DNA of 64,000 bases. Origin: Geodermatophilus obscurus DSM 43160 (GTDB lineage: Bacteria; Actinomycetota; Actinomycetes; Mycobacteriales; Geodermatophilaceae). Shown here one piece after another: positions 27,345 to 36,052 of this stretch (its first letter is position 1; every line of letters begins with the position of its first letter). Under the pieces are notes generated by a model. That model did not search any database and was not told the origin of the DNA. It saw only the letters and a program-made list of their open reading frames with translations. The stretch covers positions 62,001-126,000 of the forward strand of contig NC_013757.1 of assembly GCF_000025345.1 (NCBI RefSeq). The letters run 5' to 3'. Made by a program: the position numbers and the translations under genes.

Positions 27345-28286
27345 TCACCGACGGGCCAGCGCCTCCATCCGGCCCACCAGGAACTCCACCGCCGCGGCGC
27401 TGTCCACCGTCTCGGCCACCTCCACCGCGGTGGGGGAGTCCGAGACCGCGCGCCGGTCCACCAGCGTCTGTCCCCGGCCGGCGCCCAGGGTGGTGTCGAC
27501 GACGACGTCCCGTCGCACGGTGCCCAGCGTGCCCGGCACGATCGCCTCGGTGAGCGCCAGCGCGTCGTGCAGGACGACGCCGGAGGTGCCGTAGCTGGTG
27601 CGGGCGTGGTCGACGTACTGCTGCAGGATCGCGGCGGCGGTCTCCCCGACCGGGCCGGCCGCGGCGAACCGGGCGATGCCGTCGACGTCGAGCACGGTGG
27701 GCAGCGTGACGTCCAGCCCGACCAGCACGGTGGGGACGGCGGAGCCCAGCACCCGCTGCGCGGCCTCCGGGTCGGCCCACACGTTGAACTCCGCGGCCGC
27801 GGTCACGTTGCCGCCCCGCGCGGCCGAGCCGCCCATGAGCACCAGCCGGCCGATCCGCTCCGCGGCCTCGGGGTAGGTGGCCAGCAGCAGCGCGATGTTG
27901 GTCCACGGACCGATCGCAGCCACCGTCACCGGCGCCTCCGCGGCCAGCAGCACCTCGGCCAGCGCGACCACCGCCGGGCGCGGGTCCGGCGCGGCCGGCG
28001 AGGCGGGCAGCAGGACGCCGCCCAGGCCGGTCTCCCCGTGCACGTGGCCGGCCCGCTCGGGCTGCCGGTAGACCAGCGAGTCGCGGGCGCCGGCGGCCAC
28101 CGGGACGTCGGAGCGACCGGCCAGGTGCAGCACCCGCAGGGCGTTGTCGGTGGTCTGCGCCAGCTCGACGTTGCCGTGCACCGTGGTGACCAGGCGCAGG
28201 TCGACCTCCGGGCTGGCCAGCGCCAGCAGGATCGCCAGGGCGTCGTCGATGCCGGGGTCGGTGTCGATCACGAGGGGGGTCGCCAC
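27345..28286 (-). CDS. Nucleoside hydrolase (IunH family)
   Basis: A 313-residue inosine/uridine-preferring nucleoside hydrolase. The calcium-binding signature D-T-D-P-G-I-D-D-A (about 8-16) is intact, followed by V-T-T-V-H-G-N-V and the later L-V-L-M-G-G-S and E-F-N-V-W-A-D-P-E-A-A segments that bind ribose and metal. It cleaves the N-glycosidic bond of ribonucleosides for base salvage. GTG 28286 is chosen because it lies four codons before the first conserved strand. The 14-bp gap to the upstream APC permease gene suggests one operon; nucleoside import by that permease is not implied. Confidence 0.9.
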   Translation of the reverse strand: MATPLVIDTDPGIDDALAILLALASPEVDLRLVTTVHGNVELAQTTDNALRVLHLAGRSDVPVAAGARDSLVYRQPERAGHVHGETGLGGVLLPASPAAPDPRPAVVALAEVLLAAEAPVTVAAIGPWTNIALLLATYPEAAERIGRLVLMGGSAARGGNVTAAAEFNVWADPEAAQRVLGSAVPTVLVGLDVTLPTVLDVDGIARFAAAGPVGETAAAILQQYVDHARTSYGTSGVVLHDALALTEAIVPGTLGTVRRDVVVDTTLGAGRGQTLVDRRAVSDSPTAVEVAETVDSAAAVEFLVGRMEALARR

Positions 28287-28300
28287 GGCTGCCGATCCTG

Positions 28301-29650
28301 TCAGCCGCGCCGGGCGCCCCCGGCGGCGCTCGGACGGCGTCCGGCCAGCCGGGTGACCGCGTACAGGACGACCCCGCCGGCGATCAGCAGCGCGGCCAGG
28401 CCCCAGACCTGCGCCTCCTGCTGCCACAGGAGCAGCAGGCAGGAGGCGGTGCCCAGCACCGGCAGCACCGTCGGGGCGTGGAAGTGCTCGGCCGCCACGC
28501 GGTCGCGGCGCAGCACCAGCACGGCGGTGTTCGTGCTGAGGAAGACGAACAGCAGCAGGAGCACCACGGTGTTGGCCAGCGTGGACAGGTCGCCGACGAG
28601 GGTGAGCGCCATCGCGACCAGGGTGGTGACGGCGATGGCCACCCACGGCGTCCGGCGGTCGGGCAGCACCCGGCCGAGGACGGCGGGCAGCAGCCGCTGC
28701 TCGGCCATCCCGTAGGCCATCCGGCTGGCCATGATCATCGTGAGCAGCGCGCCGTTGGCCACCGCGACGAGCGCCACCGCGCTGAACAGCTGGTCGGGGA
28801 TCCCGGCGTCCGCCGCGCGGACCACCTCCAGCAGCGGGCCGGTGGAGGCGGCGAGCTCCTCCGGGGGCAGCACCACCGAGGCGGCCAGGCCGACCAGCAC
28901 GTACACCACGCCGGCGGTGAGCAGCGCGCCGAACAGCGCCCGCGGGTAGACCCGGCGCACGTCGCGCACCTCCTCGGCGAGGTTGGCCGAGGTCTCGAAG
29001 CCCACGAAGGAGTAGTAGGCCAGCAGCGCGGCGGCCAGCACCGCCGAGGCCGGGGCGACGCCGGGCGGGAACTCCACGGTGCGGCCCAGGTCGCCGTCCC
29101 CGCGGCCGAGCACCAGCGCAGCGAGGACGACGACGAGCACCAGTCCCGACACCTCGACCAGGGTCATCACCAGGTTGGCGCGCAGCGACTCCCGGATGCC
29201 GCGGGCGTTGAGCAGCGCCACCAGCAGCAGGAACACCAGCGCGGCCGGCGTGGCGGGCACGTCGAGAAAGACGCCCAGGTAGTCGCCGGCGAAGGCCAGC
29301 GCCAGCCCCGCCGCACTGGTCACCCCGGCGGCGAGCATGCAGAAGCCCACGAGGAACGCGACGAGGGGCTGCCGGAAGGCCCGCTCGGCGTACACCGCCG
29401 ACCCGCCGGCGCGCGGGTACTTGGTGGCCAGCTCCGCGTAGGACGCCGCGGTGAGCAGGGCCAGCAGCAGCGCGACGAGCAGCGGCACCCAGATCGCCCC
29501 GCCCACCTCCGCGGCCACCCGGCCGGCCAGCGCGTAGACGCCGGCGCCGAGGACGTCGCCGAGGATGAACAGGAACAGCAGCGGCCCGGTGACGGCGCGG
29601 CGCAGCCGGGTGTCGGTCCGGTCGCCGGGGAGTGCGGCCTGGTCTGTCAC
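28301..29650 (-). CDS. APC-superfamily amino-acid permease
   Basis: A 449-residue permease with about 12-13 membrane helices. The unwound first helix reads L-F-L-F-I-L-G-D-V-L-G-A-G-V-Y-A-L-A-G (about 25-43), and Y-Y-S-F-V-G-F-E-T-S-A-N-L-A-E-E-V (about 218-234) is the classic APC helix 6 motif. It probably imports an amino acid or polyamine; specificity cannot be read from sequence. GTG start at 29650. It is the upstream gene of a pair with the nucleoside hydrolase. The region upstream holds a 12-bp palindrome. Confidence 0.88.
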   Translation of the reverse strand: MTDQAALPGDRTDTRLRRAVTGPLLFLFILGDVLGAGVYALAGRVAAEVGGAIWVPLLVALLLALLTAASYAELATKYPRAGGSAVYAERAFRQPLVAFLVGFCMLAAGVTSAAGLALAFAGDYLGVFLDVPATPAALVFLLLVALLNARGIRESLRANLVMTLVEVSGLVLVVVLAALVLGRGDGDLGRTVEFPPGVAPASAVLAAALLAYYSFVGFETSANLAEEVRDVRRVYPRALFGALLTAGVVYVLVGLAASVVLPPEELAASTGPLLEVVRAADAGIPDQLFSAVALVAVANGALLTMIMASRMAYGMAEQRLLPAVLGRVLPDRRTPWVAIAVTTLVAMALTLVGDLSTLANTVVLLLLFVFLSTNTAVLVLRRDRVAAEHFHAPTVLPVLGTASCLLLLWQQEAQVWGLAALLIAGGVVLYAVTRLAGRRPSAAGGARRG

Positions 29651-29967
29651 CGATCGAGTCTCAGCAGGGCCGCACGGCCCGGCAACTCAGCGGACCGGAG
29701 GGTCTGGTACCCCGACACGCCGGCGGACGCGTCCGGGGGTGACCGGTGCCCCGACCAGCACGTTCCACGCTTGGGACCGGTGATCTTGTCGACAAGCGGT
29801 CGCCCGGGAGGACGGGTCACCGTCCGCCCCAGGACGCCGTCGCAACGGTTCGGTCACGCGCCCTCCGGGGGGTGTCGCAGGAGGCCGTCGCGCGGGGTCG
29901 TCGTCCCTACCGTTCTCGTTGTCCGCAGCACCTTCCCCGGCTGCGGCACCACCTCCAGGAGGACGTC
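29651..29967. other. Divergent intergenic region
   Basis: About 317 bp between the APC permease and a Pro-rich protein gene. The notable element is the perfect palindrome CTTGTCGACAAG (29785-29796), which would suit a GntR-type dimer. AGGAGG at 29957-29962 is the ribosome site of the plus-strand gene. Confidence 0.55.
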
Positions 29968-30648
29968 ATGGCGATCGACCGGGCACCGTCCCCGCGTTCC
30001 TCGCGCACGGCGGACGACCTGACCCTCGGCGGCCTGCTCGACGTCCTGGACCGGGCCGAACCGCTGCCCGGGCGGAGCGGGCCGCGTCCCCGCCGCGCGG
30101 CCGTGCACCGCACCGGCGGCGCCCGACGGTCGGCCGCCGTCCGGCCGGTCCCCGTGCCGGCCGTGCGCCCCCGGCCGGTGCCCCCGGAACCGGCACCGGC
30201 CGCGCCGGTCCGGTCCGCGCCGGCCCCTGCCCCGGCGCCCCGGCCGGGCCTGCGCGCCCGGCTGCGGGGCCTGGTCCGCCGGCTGGTGCTCTGGGGCGCC
30301 GGCCCCGACGGCGCCCACCTCGCGTGGGGCCGCCCGGCCTCGACCGCCCCGGCACCCCGCCCCGACGGCCCGGTGGTCCTCACCGAGCTGCCGAACACCC
30401 CCACGATCCGGCCCGCGGCGCCTTCCCCCGCCGCGGCGCTCCGTCCGGCCCGGTACCCCTGGCCGGCTGGCTCCCCCCGCATCCCGGTGGTCGCCCCGCT
30501 CGCCCGGCACGTGCCGGCACCGCGGCCCGTCCCCGCACCGAGGACCGCGCAGGGGAGCAGCCCGCCGGGAGCCGCCCGGGCCTCCGCCCCGGCCCGGGCG
30601 CGCGGTGATCCGCGACCCCCTCCGGCCCGGGGGCAGCCACCCGGCTGA
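29968..30648 (+). CDS. Low-complexity Pro/Arg/Ala-rich hypothetical protein
   Basis: A 226-residue protein with an excellent start (ATG preceded by CCAGGAGGA with 5-bp spacing). Residues 13-30 (D-D-L-T-L-G-G-L-L-D-V-L-D-R-A) look like a short amphipathic helix; a basic helix lies near 92-108 (R-L-R-G-L-V-R-R-L-V-L-W). The rest is Pro/Ala/Arg low complexity, probably disordered. No family recognised. The extreme composition means other frames are also open, so the call rests mainly on the ribosome site and the ordered N terminus. Confidence 0.5.
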   Translation: MAIDRAPSPRSSRTADDLTLGGLLDVLDRAEPLPGRSGPRPRRAAVHRTGGARRSAAVRPVPVPAVRPRPVPPEPAPAAPVRSAPAPAPAPRPGLRARLRGLVRRLVLWGAGPDGAHLAWGRPASTAPAPRPDGPVVLTELPNTPTIRPAAPSPAAALRPARYPWPAGSPRIPVVAPLARHVPAPRPVPAPRTAQGSSPPGAARASAPARARGDPRPPPARGQPPG

Positions 30649-31356
30649 CCCGGCACCACCACGGCACCCGCCGCGGACGCCGTTCCCCGCACCGCCTCCC
30701 GGCCACGGCCGCCGCCACCGCCCCCTCCGGTGGTCGCGACCGGAGCCCGGTGGTCCCCGCTCCTCCCGACCGACCTCGCACCGCCCCTGGCTGTCCCCCG
30801 ACGGGAGTCCTCCCGCCGCCCAGACGTCCCTGCTCCACCGGTACCCGCCTCGACCCCCCGCCGACTGCGCCCCGACGCAGCGCGCGGACCCTCCAGGGAG
30901 GCGGCGACCGACGAGCGGCACGGCTGTCCGGCGACGGAGACCGTCCGGCGGGACGACAGGTCCGCGCCGGTACCCGTTCCCCGGGTCTCTGACCGGCACC
31001 GACCTGGCCGGGCGCCGTCCGGGGCCGGGTCGCCGGCCGGTCGCCGGTGCCGGGAGTCGACCGCAGGAGACCGTCCGGGCACGCCGCCCGGAGGCAGTGC
31101 GCCGCAGGACGAGCCCCGCACGGGACCCCGCCGTCCCCCCTCCGGCCGACGGCGGGCGCCCCTCCCGGACCGGGGCGCCCGCCGTCGGCCGTCATGCGTC
31201 ACCGCGGAACACCCACTTGTCACATCCGGCACAACGAGTGGCCCCGGACCCCTCGGGCATGAGACAAAAGGGGTGCGCGTCCCGGTGCACCGACCGGGGA
31301 ACCCGGACGGGATCCTGACGTCCGTGCCCGAGCCCGAGGATGCGAGTGAGTAGACC
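30649..31356. other. 708-bp region without a supported gene
   Basis: Several frames on both strands stay open here only because of very high GC; all would encode Pro/Arg/Gly low-complexity sequence. None has a ribosome site or recognisable domain. The less GC-rich stretch at 31195-31275 (including CACTTGTCACATCC) probably holds the promoter of the SpoIIE-type phosphatase gene. Confidence 0.5.
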
Positions 31357-33414
31357 GTGAACCTGGATCGGACGCCGGCGGAGACCGGGGACCCCGACCC
31401 GGAGGCCGCGGCCACCCGCCTGCGCTTCGAGCTGGCCATCGACGCGGCCGGGATCGGCAGCTTCGACTGGGACCTGCAGACGGGCCGGCTGGAGTGGGAC
31501 GACCGGCTGCTGGATATCTTCGGTTACGACCGGGCCGGCTGGCCCGGCACCATCGACGCCTTCGCCGAGCGTCTCCACCCCGACGACGCGGCCCGCACCC
31601 TCGAGGCGCTGCAGGGCGCCATCGACACCCAGGGGGAGTACGACGCGGAGTTCCGGGTCGTCCGGCCCACCGGCGAGACGCGCTGGGTGCAGGGTCGCGG
31701 CCGGGCGCTGGCCGACGAGGCCGGGACCTCCGTGCGCCTGCTGGGGGTGGGGTACGACACGACCGAGCACCGCCAGGCGGACGCCCGCGTGGCCCGGGTG
31801 CTCGAGTCGATGAACGCCGCGTTCTTCGCCCTGGACCGCGACTGGCGGTTCACCTACGTCAACGGCGAGGCCGAGCGGGTGCTGGGCCGCTCGCGCGGCG
31901 ACCTGCTGGGCGGCGACATCTGGGAGCTGTTCCCCGCCGCCGTGGGCAGCGACTTCGAGGTGCACTACCGCGGGGCGGCCGCCACCGGGCACGAGCGCGT
32001 GTTCGAGGCCTACTACCCGGCACCGCTGGACGCCTGGTACGAGGTCCGGGCCTGGCCGGGGCCCGACGGGCTGTCGGTCTACTTCCTCGACGTCACCGAG
32101 CGCCGGGCCGCCGAGGAGCGGGCCCGGGTCAGCGCCGCCCGGCTCGCCCTCATCGCCGAGGTGGGCGCGGTGACCGGCGAAACCCTGGGCTCCGGTGCGG
32201 GTGAGGACGCCGCGATGCAGCGGCTCGCCGAGGCCGTCGTCCCCGTGCTGGGGGACTGGGTGATCGTCAGCCTCACCGGCGAGGACGGCCGGATGCGCGA
32301 CGTCGGCAGCTGGCACACCGACCCCGCGCTGCGGACGACCGCCGCGCGCTACGCGGAGCTGCGCCTGGCCGCCCTGCAGTCCGACGCGCCGATCCTGCGG
32401 GCGCTGGCCTCGGGCCGGACGCTGACCGTCCCCGACGTGGGCGCGGCCGTCGGCCGCACTCTGCCCCCGGGCGAGGTCAGCGACGTGTTCTGGGCCCTCG
32501 ACCCGCGGACGGCGGTGACGCTGCCGCTGGCAGCCCGCGGGCGCACGCTGGGCGCGCTGAGCGTCTACCGCTCCGCCGGCCGGCTCGCCGCGGACGAGGA
32601 CGACGTCGCCACCGCCCAGGAGGTCGCCGCGCGGGTCGCGCTGGCGCTCGACAACGCCCGCCTCTACGAGCAGCAGCGCCGACTGGCCGAGGGCCTGCAG
32701 CGCAGCCTGCTCAGCGCCCCGCCGGCGCCGGACGCCGCGGAGATCGTCGTCCGCTACCGGCCGGCGATGGAGGTCGCCCAGGTCGGCGGCGACTGGTACG
32801 ACGCCTTCGTCCAGCCGGCGGGGACGACGATGCTGGTCATCGGGGACGTCGTCGGACACGACACCGAGGCCGCGGCGTCGATGGGGCAGCTGCGGGGGCT
32901 GCTGCGCGGCATCGCCTACCGGGAAGGCGTCGGGCCGGCGCAGGTGCTCAGCGACCTCGACCGCGCCGTGCAGGGGCTCGGCATGGCCACGATGGCGACC
33001 GCGGCCGTGGCCCGGGTCGAGCAGACCCCCGAGCAGCGGGACGCCGGGCTGACCACGCTGCGCTGGTCCAACGCCGGGCACCCACCGCCGCTGGTGCTGC
33101 ACACCGACGGCCGGGTGCAGGCGCTGGGCGCCGAACGGCCGGACCTGATGCTCGGCGTCGACCCGGCGGCGCGGCGCACCGAGAGCGTGGTCACCGTGCG
33201 CCGCGGAGCGACCCTGCTGCTCTACACCGACGGCCTGGTGGAGGGCCGCGACCTCCCGCTCGACGAGGGCATCGGCCGGCTGCGCGCCGCGCTGGCCGAG
33301 CTCGGCGACCAGCCGCTGGAGCGGCTGTGCGACGCGGTCATCGAGCGGCTGCGCCCGGAGCGGCTGCAGGACGACATCGCGCTGGTGGCGATCCGCCTCC
33401 ACCCGCAGGGCTGA
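31357..33414 (+). CDS. PAS-PAS-GAF-SpoIIE phosphatase
   Basis: A 685-residue cytosolic sensor phosphatase. PAS_3-type domain (about 23-130), second PAS (about 145-250), GAF (about 265-440) and a C-terminal PP2C/SpoIIE domain (about 450-682). Metal-site acidic motifs are intact: V-G-G-D-W-Y-D (about 476), V-I-G-D-V-V-G-H-D and the terminal L-Q-D-D-I-A-L. SpoIIE/RsbU-type phosphatases dephosphorylate STAS anti-sigma antagonists to release sigma factors. The second PAS shares the P-L-D-x-W-(Y/F)-E-(V/I)-R-A segment with the first PAS of the EAL protein at 12165. GTG start at 31357. A repeat copy follows its stop. Confidence 0.9.
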   Translation: MNLDRTPAETGDPDPEAAATRLRFELAIDAAGIGSFDWDLQTGRLEWDDRLLDIFGYDRAGWPGTIDAFAERLHPDDAARTLEALQGAIDTQGEYDAEFRVVRPTGETRWVQGRGRALADEAGTSVRLLGVGYDTTEHRQADARVARVLESMNAAFFALDRDWRFTYVNGEAERVLGRSRGDLLGGDIWELFPAAVGSDFEVHYRGAAATGHERVFEAYYPAPLDAWYEVRAWPGPDGLSVYFLDVTERRAAEERARVSAARLALIAEVGAVTGETLGSGAGEDAAMQRLAEAVVPVLGDWVIVSLTGEDGRMRDVGSWHTDPALRTTAARYAELRLAALQSDAPILRALASGRTLTVPDVGAAVGRTLPPGEVSDVFWALDPRTAVTLPLAARGRTLGALSVYRSAGRLAADEDDVATAQEVAARVALALDNARLYEQQRRLAEGLQRSLLSAPPAPDAAEIVVRYRPAMEVAQVGGDWYDAFVQPAGTTMLVIGDVVGHDTEAAASMGQLRGLLRGIAYREGVGPAQVLSDLDRAVQGLGMATMATAAVARVEQTPEQRDAGLTTLRWSNAGHPPPLVLHTDGRVQALGAERPDLMLGVDPAARRTESVVTVRRGATLLLYTDGLVEGRDLPLDEGIGRLRAALAELGDQPLERLCDAVIERLRPERLQDDIALVAIRLHPQG

Positions 33415-33490
33415 GCAAGGACCCCGCCCCCGCCATCGAGGGTCCCCGTCCACCCGTCCTCCGCAGGCTCAGGACAGGGCCGGGGCAGGG
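33415..33490 (+). repeat. Stop-codon-abutting palindromic repeat, copy 3 (diverged)
   Basis: Begins in TGA-GCAAGGACCCCGCCCCCGCC at the SpoIIE phosphatase stop. The 5' end is canonical; the middle is expanded and diverged, with GTCCTCCGCAGGCTCAGGAC retaining the family centre. Confidence 0.6.
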
Positions 33491-33633
33491 CCGCCCGCCG
33501 GTCGGGGCCGGCACGCCGCCGTGCTGCCGACGGCAGGGCCGAGCCCGGCACCGCACCGCACCGGACCGACCGCCGGTCCTCGCCACCCGGCCGACCGCCC
33601 GTACCCCTGCACAGGCGCCTCGCAGTCCCTTAC

Positions 33634-33650
33634 TGCGAATGATTATCGTT
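33634..33650 (+). promoter_or_regulatory. Zur-like operator upstream of aztD
   Basis: TGCGAATGATTATCGTT: an AT-rich island in GC-rich DNA, matching about 11 of 15 positions of the actinobacterial Zur consensus TGAAAATGATTTTCA with its AATGATT core. It lies about 75 bp before the zinc-chaperone gene, as expected for Zur repression under zinc-replete conditions. A Fur-type site would look similar; the gene content favours zinc. Confidence 0.7.
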
Positions 33651-33722
33651 CTTGCTACCGTCGCCGGTGTCCTGATCACCTCCCGGAAGGAGTGGGCGGG
33701 CTCCGGCCCACCCGTACCGACG

Positions 33723-35003
33723 ATGCCGCGCACCCGCACGCCTGCCCGCCCCCTCGCCGCCGCGGGCCTCGCCCTGCCGCTGCTGCTCACCGCCTGCGGC
33801 ACCGGCGGCAGCGCCGCGAGCGGCCCGTCCCCGTCCGCGCCCGCCGAGCCGACACCGGCCTCCGACGTCCGGGAGGTGGCGGCGAGCACCCCCCGGCTCG
33901 CGCTGACCCACGACGGCGGGGTGCGGATCCTCGACGCGACCACCCTGGAAACCGTGGCGGACCTGCCGCTCGCCGGCTTCAACCGGCTCAACGCGGCCGG
34001 CGACGGTCGGCACCTGCTGGTGAGCACGCAGGGCGGCTTCCGGGTCCTCGACGCGGGCACGTGGACCGAGCCGCACGGCGACCACAGCCACCACTACACG
34101 TCGGCGCCGCGGCTCACCGACGTCCTGCACCCCGCCGAGGAGCCGGGACACGTCGTCGCCCACGACGGGCACACGGCCCTCTTCGACGACGGCACCGGCG
34201 AGGTCGTCGTCCTCGACAGCGACCGGGTGGCCGCGGGTGCCGACGGCGCACGGCGGCTGACCACCCCCTCGCCGCACCACGGCGTCGCGGTCGCGCTCGA
34301 GGACGGCACCCTGGTCGTATCGGAGGGGGACGAGGACGAGCGCACCGGCATCCGGGTGCTCGACGCCGCCGGGGCGGAGGTCGCCTCCTCCGTCGGCTGC
34401 CCGGGCGTGCACGGCGAGGCGGTCGCCGCGGACGACGCCGTCGTCATCGGGTGCGAGGACGGCGCGCTGGTCTACGCCGGCGGGCAGGTCCGCGAGGTGC
34501 AGAGCCCCGACGCGTACGGCCGCATCGGCAACCAGGCGGGCAGCGAGTCCTCCGCCGTCGTGCTCGGGGACTACAAGACCGACCCCGACGCCGAGCTCGA
34601 GCGCCCCACCCGCGTCGCGCTGGTGGACACCCGGACGGCCCAGCTGCGGCTGGTCGACCTGCCGGCGTCCTACTCCTTCCGCTCCCTCGCGAGCGGTGAG
34701 GACGGCGAGGCGCTGGTGCTGGGCACCGACGGCGCACTGCACGTCATCGACCCCGAGTCGGGGACCCTCGAGCGCTCGGTCCCGGTCGTCGCGCCGTGGG
34801 AGGAGCCGCTGGAGTGGCAGCAGCCGCGCCCGACGCTGCACGTGCTCGACGGCACCGCGTACGTCACCGAGCCGGCGACCGGGCAGGTCCACGCGGTCGA
34901 CGTCCTGACCGGCGAGGTGTGGCGCAGCGCCGACGTCGGCGTCATCCCCAACGAGCTCGCCGGCGTGGACGGCGGCGACACCGGCTCCGGTCACGAGGAC
35001 TGA
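33723..35003 (+). CDS. aztD: AztD-like zinc metallochaperone lipoprotein
   Basis: A 426-residue exported beta-propeller-like protein. The signal peptide ends in the lipobox L-L-T-A-C (Cys about 25), followed by a Ser/Ala/Pro linker. Repeated strands (V-R-I-L-D-A-T-T-L-E-T-V, F-R-V-L-D-A-G-T-W) suggest a propeller. Clustered histidines H-G-D-H-S-H-H-Y and G-H-V-V-A-H-D-G-H match AztD zinc chaperones, which hand Zn to the binding protein AztC in Paracoccus. The aztC-like gene follows 47 bp later, and a Zur-like box precedes this one, supporting the role. ATG 33723 begins a good signal peptide. Confidence 0.78.
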   Translation: MPRTRTPARPLAAAGLALPLLLTACGTGGSAASGPSPSAPAEPTPASDVREVAASTPRLALTHDGGVRILDATTLETVADLPLAGFNRLNAAGDGRHLLVSTQGGFRVLDAGTWTEPHGDHSHHYTSAPRLTDVLHPAEEPGHVVAHDGHTALFDDGTGEVVVLDSDRVAAGADGARRLTTPSPHHGVAVALEDGTLVVSEGDEDERTGIRVLDAAGAEVASSVGCPGVHGEAVAADDAVVIGCEDGALVYAGGQVREVQSPDAYGRIGNQAGSESSAVVLGDYKTDPDAELERPTRVALVDTRTAQLRLVDLPASYSFRSLASGEDGEALVLGTDGALHVIDPESGTLERSVPVVAPWEEPLEWQQPRPTLHVLDGTAYVTEPATGQVHAVDVLTGEVWRSADVGVIPNELAGVDGGDTGSGHED

Positions 35004-35050
35004 CGCGACCGCCCCCCGCCCCGACCGCCGTCCCTCCCGGAGGAGATCCC

Positions 35051-35977
35051 GTGCCCACCCGCCCCGACCCGGTCCTCGGCCGCTGGGTCGCCGTCTGCTG
35101 TGCCGCCCTCGCTGCCGCGGCGTGCTCCGAGGGAGCGGGCGGAGGCGGGGGCCGGGTGGAGGTCGTCGCCACGACCTATCCGCTGCAGTACGTCGTCGAG
35201 CGAGTCGGGGGCGAGCACGTCGCGGTCGAGGGACCGGTCGGGACCGGGGGCGACGGCCACCGGGTCGAGCTCACGCCCCGGCGGGTCGGCCGGCTGGGGG
35301 AGGCTGACCTCGTCGTGCACGTTTCGGGCCTGCAGGCGTCCACCGACGCCGCGCTCGAGCAGCACGGCTCCGGGCACGTCGTCGACGCCGCCGACGTCGC
35401 CGGCCTGGCCGGCGCCCCGGGCCGGCCGCCGGGGGAGGAGGGGTCCGCCGCGCTGGACCCGCACTTCTGGCTCGATCCCGTGCGGTTGGCCGCGGTCGCC
35501 GACCAGGTGGCCGACGAGCTCACGCAGGTCGATCCCGGGCACGCCGATGACCACGCCGCCGCCTCGGACGCCCTGCAGGCCGACCTGGGCGCGCTCGACG
35601 CGGCGTATCGGGAGGGCCTCGCCGGGTGCCGCGGGCGGACCCTGGTGACGTCGCACGAGGCGTTCGGCTACCTGGCCGAGCGCTACGGCCTGGTGCAGGT
35701 GGGCATCGCCGGTCTCGATCCCGCGGTCGAGCCCTCGCCGGCCCGCCTGCGCGACGTCGTCGAGGTGGTCGAGGGCCGCAACGTGCGGACGGTGTTCTTC
35801 GAGGTGTCGACCGGCCCTGGGCTCACCCGGGCTCTCGCCGACGACCTCGGCCTGCGCACCGGGGTGCTGGACCCGGTGGAGCGGGTGCCCGCGTCCGGCG
35901 GGGACTACCTGAGCACCATGCGGGCCAACCTGCGGGCGCTCCAGGAGGGGCTGGACTGCGTGCCCGCCGGCGGCTGA
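35051..35977 (+). CDS. aztC: AztC/ZnuA-like zinc-binding lipoprotein
   Basis: A 308-residue cluster-9 substrate-binding protein. The lipobox A-A-A-A-C places the acylated cysteine at 25. Predicted zinc ligands are H70 (D-G-H-R-V-E-L-T-P-R), H138 (D-P-H-F-W-L-D-P), H202 (T-S-H-E-A-F-G-Y) and D274. The long His/Asp-rich loop of ZnuA is absent, as in AztC. GTG start with CGGAGGAGA upstream. It should deliver zinc to an ABC permease, but no permease or ATPase gene follows: the next gene is convergent. The pair therefore depends on transport parts encoded elsewhere, or serves extracytoplasmic zinc handling. Confidence 0.85.
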   Translation: MPTRPDPVLGRWVAVCCAALAAAACSEGAGGGGGRVEVVATTYPLQYVVERVGGEHVAVEGPVGTGGDGHRVELTPRRVGRLGEADLVVHVSGLQASTDAALEQHGSGHVVDAADVAGLAGAPGRPPGEEGSAALDPHFWLDPVRLAAVADQVADELTQVDPGHADDHAAASDALQADLGALDAAYREGLAGCRGRTLVTSHEAFGYLAERYGLVQVGIAGLDPAVEPSPARLRDVVEVVEGRNVRTVFFEVSTGPGLTRALADDLGLRTGVLDPVERVPASGGDYLSTMRANLRALQEGLDCVPAGG

Positions 35978-36023
35978 ACGGCAGCGACGGCCTCGTCGTT
36001 CCCGGGGCGGGACGCGAGGAGCT

Positions 36024-36044
36024 CTCGACCGACCTGCGGTCGAG
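36024..36044. terminator. Bidirectional hairpin terminator
   Basis: CTCGACCG, 5-nt loop, CGGTCGAG: a perfect 8-bp stem between the convergent zinc-binding protein and GH65 genes. Confidence 0.6.
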
Positions 36045-36052
36045 GCACGACC

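Noticed and set aside
30605..31353. Several long plus- and minus-strand frames in the 30.6-31.3 kb gap
   Set aside because: All are Pro/Arg/Gly low complexity without ribosome sites; three or more overlapping frames are open at once, as expected by chance at this GC content.
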